Below are positions 8,201 through 11,059 of a stretch of DNA of 11,059 nucleotides, one piece after another. Position 1 is the first letter of the stretch; each line of letters starts with the position of its first letter. Under the pieces are notes generated by a model, which worked only from the letters and a program-made list of their open reading frames with translations, did not search any database and was not told the DNA's origin. This DNA comes from Verrucomicrobiia bacterium (GTDB lineage Bacteria > Verrucomicrobiota > Verrucomicrobiae > Limisphaerales > JAKPVM01), in NCBI GenBank assembly GCA_026417275.1, contig JAOADO010000040.1, positions 1-11,059 of the forward strand, in the 5' to 3' direction. The position numbers and the translations under genes were made by a program.

Positions 8201-11040
8201 TCCATTCGCAACAGCCAAGGTGCATGCACGAATTGACGAACTAGCGGCATATTTAACCGAAGCGGTAACACGCGATACAAATCGTTGGTCCAGAATGCAC
8301 ACTTATATTTGGCCTAATCCAAACGCAATCACTAACATAACATTCGTTGGGATGGTGGATTGGATGAAGAAGTGGATTGCAGGACGCGGCGACTGGATTG
8401 ACAAACAATTTTTGCCTGCCCCAACGCTGAGCCGATATTCGGGTCCTTACAATGCACCTCTTTCAATGAGAACCACAATTGGAACAATTTATTATACCTT
8501 GGATGGAAGCGATCCGCGATTGTCTGGCGGTGTAATTTCTCCAAACGCAATTCCATATAGTGGAGAATTTGTACCGCCTCCAAACTCGAAAATTATGGCT
8601 CGCGTATTCCACACAAACCAATGGAGCGCCCCACGAACAGCAGTGTTTGGCTACACCCCCCCCAAAATTGCAATAACTGAAATTATGTACAATCCTTCCA
8701 AATTTGAATATGCAAATTTCAATAACGATGATTACGAATATATAGAAATTACTAACACAGGAACAGAACCTATTGACCTTTCGCTTATGAGAATATCTGG
8801 CGGAATTGACTTCATATTCCCGAGCGGACAACCACAACAAATTGGACAACCAACCACAAACAATTTTAGTGGAATTGGAACACCTTACACAGCAACAACG
8901 CTTGGTGCTGGCACAGGTGTTCAGACTGTAAGCGGCGGACCATCAGGAGATTTTCTCCGCCTTGTTCATCAGAACACAGGAACAAATCGGAACAGGATTG
9001 CTTTTGACCAAACTGCGGAAGGATTTTATGACCGATTTACATTGGAGTTTGATTTCCGCGGTCAAAATTTATCTGCCCCTCCCGCAGCAGGAACTCCAAC
9101 TTTGCAGAATTTCGACACAACACCTATCAATTATTATCTAAACACCGCTGCAACTCCAGCACAGGTTATGGACGCCGATAGCGGTTCTCAGGGCAAGTTT
9201 TTGCGGTTAACTACGCAGGCGAGAAGTTTGAACAACGGTATTTATTTTGAAAGAACCGCAATAGGCGCATATACGCTGGTTACAATTACGTTCGATTTCA
9301 GAATGATTCCGAGTGGAACACCTGCAGATGGAATTGGCGTTGTTTTCATGCCAACTTCAATTTACGGAGTAAGTGGTGAATCCGGCGCGGCATTCTCCGA
9401 GGAAGCCAACCTTTCAGCCGCAATTGGTATTGGTTTTGACAATTATAATAATGGATCGCCCACAGATCCAAATGCAAACCACGTCTCCATTCATTGGAAT
9501 GGGGCATTGCTCGCAACTGCAACACCGACAATGTCAATGACTTCTGGCAAATTCCATCGCGCTCAGATAGTCATTGTTTTTGAAACAACACGGGCTCTGG
9601 TGACAGTTCGGATGGCGCCAGACGTTTACGGCGCTGGCGGGACAACTGAAACATTGTTTACAAATTATGTTATTAATGGTGCAAGTCCTTATGAAGGCAG
9701 AGTGGCATTCCGCGCGCGAACAGGAGACCTCTACGCCCACCAAGACATTGATAACATTAACGTCCAATACGGCACGGGCTCGTTCCCACCTGCTGGCGGA
9801 ATTTCGGTAGCACTATTGCCGGTTTCAAAATATGGCACCACTGGTAAAGGTTCAACTCTTTCCGATTACCTTGATACACCAGATGGAACTAATATCTTTG
9901 GAATTAACTTCAATATGCACAGCGCTGATTATGTGAACGATGTTACAATTCATTGGAATGGCAGTACAGTCGGTTCTACACTCATCCCGGTTTCTACTCT
10001 TAATCTCGATAATGGAGAATTCCATAGAGCAAAAATTACTGTTGAACCAGCGCTTGATGGTTCTAAGGTTAATGTGACGATTATTCCAAATTATTATAGC
10101 AACCCTGGAGCGCCAGTGGTGGCATTTTCCAACTACATAGTAAGCGGCTACGCCCCAAGCAATGCGAGACTTGAATTTGCAGGACGTTCCGGCGGAATGA
10201 ACATTGCCGTGGATGTGGACAATATTAAAGGAATATTTGAGAAGTTTTCACCTGTATGGTTGAACCCTGGTCAAAGTGTGTTGGTGGTTAAGAACCTTGA
10301 GGCATTTGCCTTGCGTTACGGGACAAATTATTTCATTGCCGGACAATATTCTGGAAATCTTGACAATAATGGAGAGCGAATCGCTCTTTATGGACGATTT
10401 GGCGAACCAATACTTGAATTCAGATACAACGATAAGTGGTATGATGTTACAGACGGTCTTGGATTCTCCCTTGTGGCAAAAGACACATCAATTCCAGTAA
10501 ATCTCTGGGGCAAACCTGAATATTGGCGTCCAAGCGCGCAAGAAGGTGGCTCACCAGGGCGTGCCGATGCAACGCCACAAACCATTTTGCCTGTCTATAT
10601 AAATGAATTGCTAAGTAATCCTGCTACCAACTCCCCACCGGGGATGGACGCAGTTGAAATTTACAATCCGAACAATGTGCCTGTCGACATAGGTAACTGG
10701 TACTTGAGCGATGACTTCAGATCACCAAAGAAATACAAATTCCCGAAACCAACGGTTGTGCCAGCAAATGGCTATATTGTTGTTTATGAAACCAATTTCA
10801 ATGCCAATCCATCTTCACCAAATTCATTCGCTTTTGGCAATGATGGAGACGATGTGTACATCTTTTCTGCGGATGAAAACGGCAATTTGACTGGCTATTT
10901 CCACGGATTTGACTTTGGAGCCGCCGAGGACGGTGTTTCTTTTGGCAGGTATGTGAAGAGTGACGGAGACGATGTGTTTGTACCACAAAGCCAATCAACA
11001 CTTGGATATCAGAATGCAGGTCCCAAGATTGGTCCTGTAG
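5283..11040 (+). CDS. Giant secreted LTD / PA14 / CotH-kinase / lectin-like protein, 3' end missing
   Basis: The frame is open for 1919 residues with no stop, then runs into adapter, so the gene is incomplete. A signal peptide is clear: MKMAK, hydrophobic stretch 6-18, likely cleavage after A22 (GYA|QT). Modules in order: LTD (26-148); first part of a jelly roll (153-195, DYDDSGW, GVGF); PA14-like module (about 196-372, SDDG 289-292); jelly-roll continuation (377-507, YDDGFVAYLNGQE); chitobiase-C-like module (531-610); CotH-kinase domain (623-1044) with GRGQTSW 675-681, KKPY 685-688, D892, N898 and WDWNLSFGN (D915); second chitobiase-C-like module (1047-1122, YTLDGSDPR); LTD split in two (1128-1182 and 1655-1757) around lectin-like repeats (1193-1649); third LTD (1772-1919). 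Such proteins are known from PVC-group genomes as exported or surface proteins of unknown function; lamin-tail and lectin folds suggest binding. CotH is an atypical kinase family; whether this exported copy is active is unknown. No anchor is visible in the available part. Confidence 0.9.
8859..10229 (+). repeat. Diverged lectin-like protein repeats in the order A1-A2-B2-B1
   Basis: At protein level two half-domains occur twice. Half A: A1 (8859-9083; residues 1193-1267) and A2 (9108-9314; 1276-1344) share FLRL, an I-x-F pair, TA-x-G-x-Y and FDFR. Half B: B2 (9327-9770; 1349-1496) and B1 (9795-10229; 1505-1649) share x-YG-x-x-G, V-T/S-IHWNG, FHRA-K/Q-I, F-S/T-NY and DNI near the end. A2 runs straight into B2 through a short SGTPADGIG linker, forming one complete unit. 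A1 has its natural partner B1 only after that unit. The copies are clearly diverged and no long identical DNA stretch is seen, so the duplication is old. The fold resembles legume-lectin or concanavalin-like jelly rolls; that assignment is from pattern recognition. Confidence 0.65.
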
Positions 11041-11059
11041 CTGTCTCTTATACACATCT
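11041..11059 (+). other. Tn5/Nextera mosaic-end adapter remnant (sequencing artefact)
   Basis: The terminal 19 bases, CTGTCTCTTATACACATCT, are identical to the reverse complement of the 19-bp Tn5 mosaic end used in tagmentation libraries, the standard Nextera read-trimming sequence. It sits flush at the contig end, where untrimmed adapter is expected. It breaks the third LTD of the large protein after GPV and creates false coding such as MYKRQ on the opposite strand. It is not an insertion sequence and should be trimmed. Confidence 0.97.

Noticed and set aside
10845..10977. Thirteen-base direct repeat GGAGACGATGTGT at 10845 and 10965
   Set aside because: It encodes GDDV twice within one LTD. 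The repeat is short, unextended and plausible as coincidence or motif reuse.
10798..11055. An 85-codon minus-strand open frame beginning MYKRQ
   Set aside because: Its first residues come from the adapter, and the rest is antisense to the third LTD.
1..11059. CRISPR array, tRNA, rRNA, insertion sequence, toxin-antitoxin or phage-defence genes
   Set aside because: No regularly spaced repeats, clover-leaf-like segments, transposase motifs or defence-protein motifs were found on either strand. The Tn5-like end at 11041-11059 is library adapter, not a resident transposon.

Overview
The window is a bacterial contig end that carries a small heat-shock cluster, two housekeeping genes and the first 5.8 kb of a very large secreted multidomain gene. 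The large protein has lamin-tail (LTD) domains, a PA14-like region, chitobiase-like modules, a CotH-kinase domain and lectin-like jelly rolls. That combination is typical of the PVC superphylum (Verrucomicrobia, Lentisphaerae, Kiritimatiellae, Planctomycetes) and some neighbouring candidate phyla, so I infer an uncultured bacterium of that kind. No rRNA or other taxonomic marker settles it. Codon use is moderately AT-rich, and intergenic DNA is very AT-rich.

Layout, left to right. Bases 1-124 are the 3' end of an Hsp20-family small heat-shock protein gene, followed by a strong intrinsic terminator. Then come clpB (296-2917), the Hsp100 disaggregase, and a rhomboid intramembrane protease gene (2941-3642) 23 nt downstream, very probably cotranscribed with clpB. 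Converging on them from the minus strand are a serine O-acetyltransferase gene (3708-4613; first step of cysteine synthesis) and infA (4763-4981; translation initiation factor IF-1). Each has its own candidate promoter, and an imperfect terminator-like stem lies after infA. From the infA/5283 intergenic region a divergent candidate promoter drives a gene with a possibly structured leader of about 140 nt. Its product starts with a signal peptide and is still open at the end of the window, at residue 1919.

The left half is protein quality control: Hsp20 holds unfolding clients, ClpB extracts and refolds them (normally with DnaK), and the rhomboid acts in the membrane. The right half is a different theme, an exported modular protein whose domains appear nested. 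A PA14-like domain interrupts a carbohydrate-binding-like jelly roll. An LTD is interrupted by about 470 residues that look like one lectin fold inserted inside another lectin fold. This Russian-doll architecture is the most interesting biology here.

The last 19 bases (11041-11059) are exactly the Tn5/Nextera mosaic-end adapter. They are sequencing artefact, not genome. The native sequence ends at about 11040, and any protein called across this end carries adapter-encoded residues.
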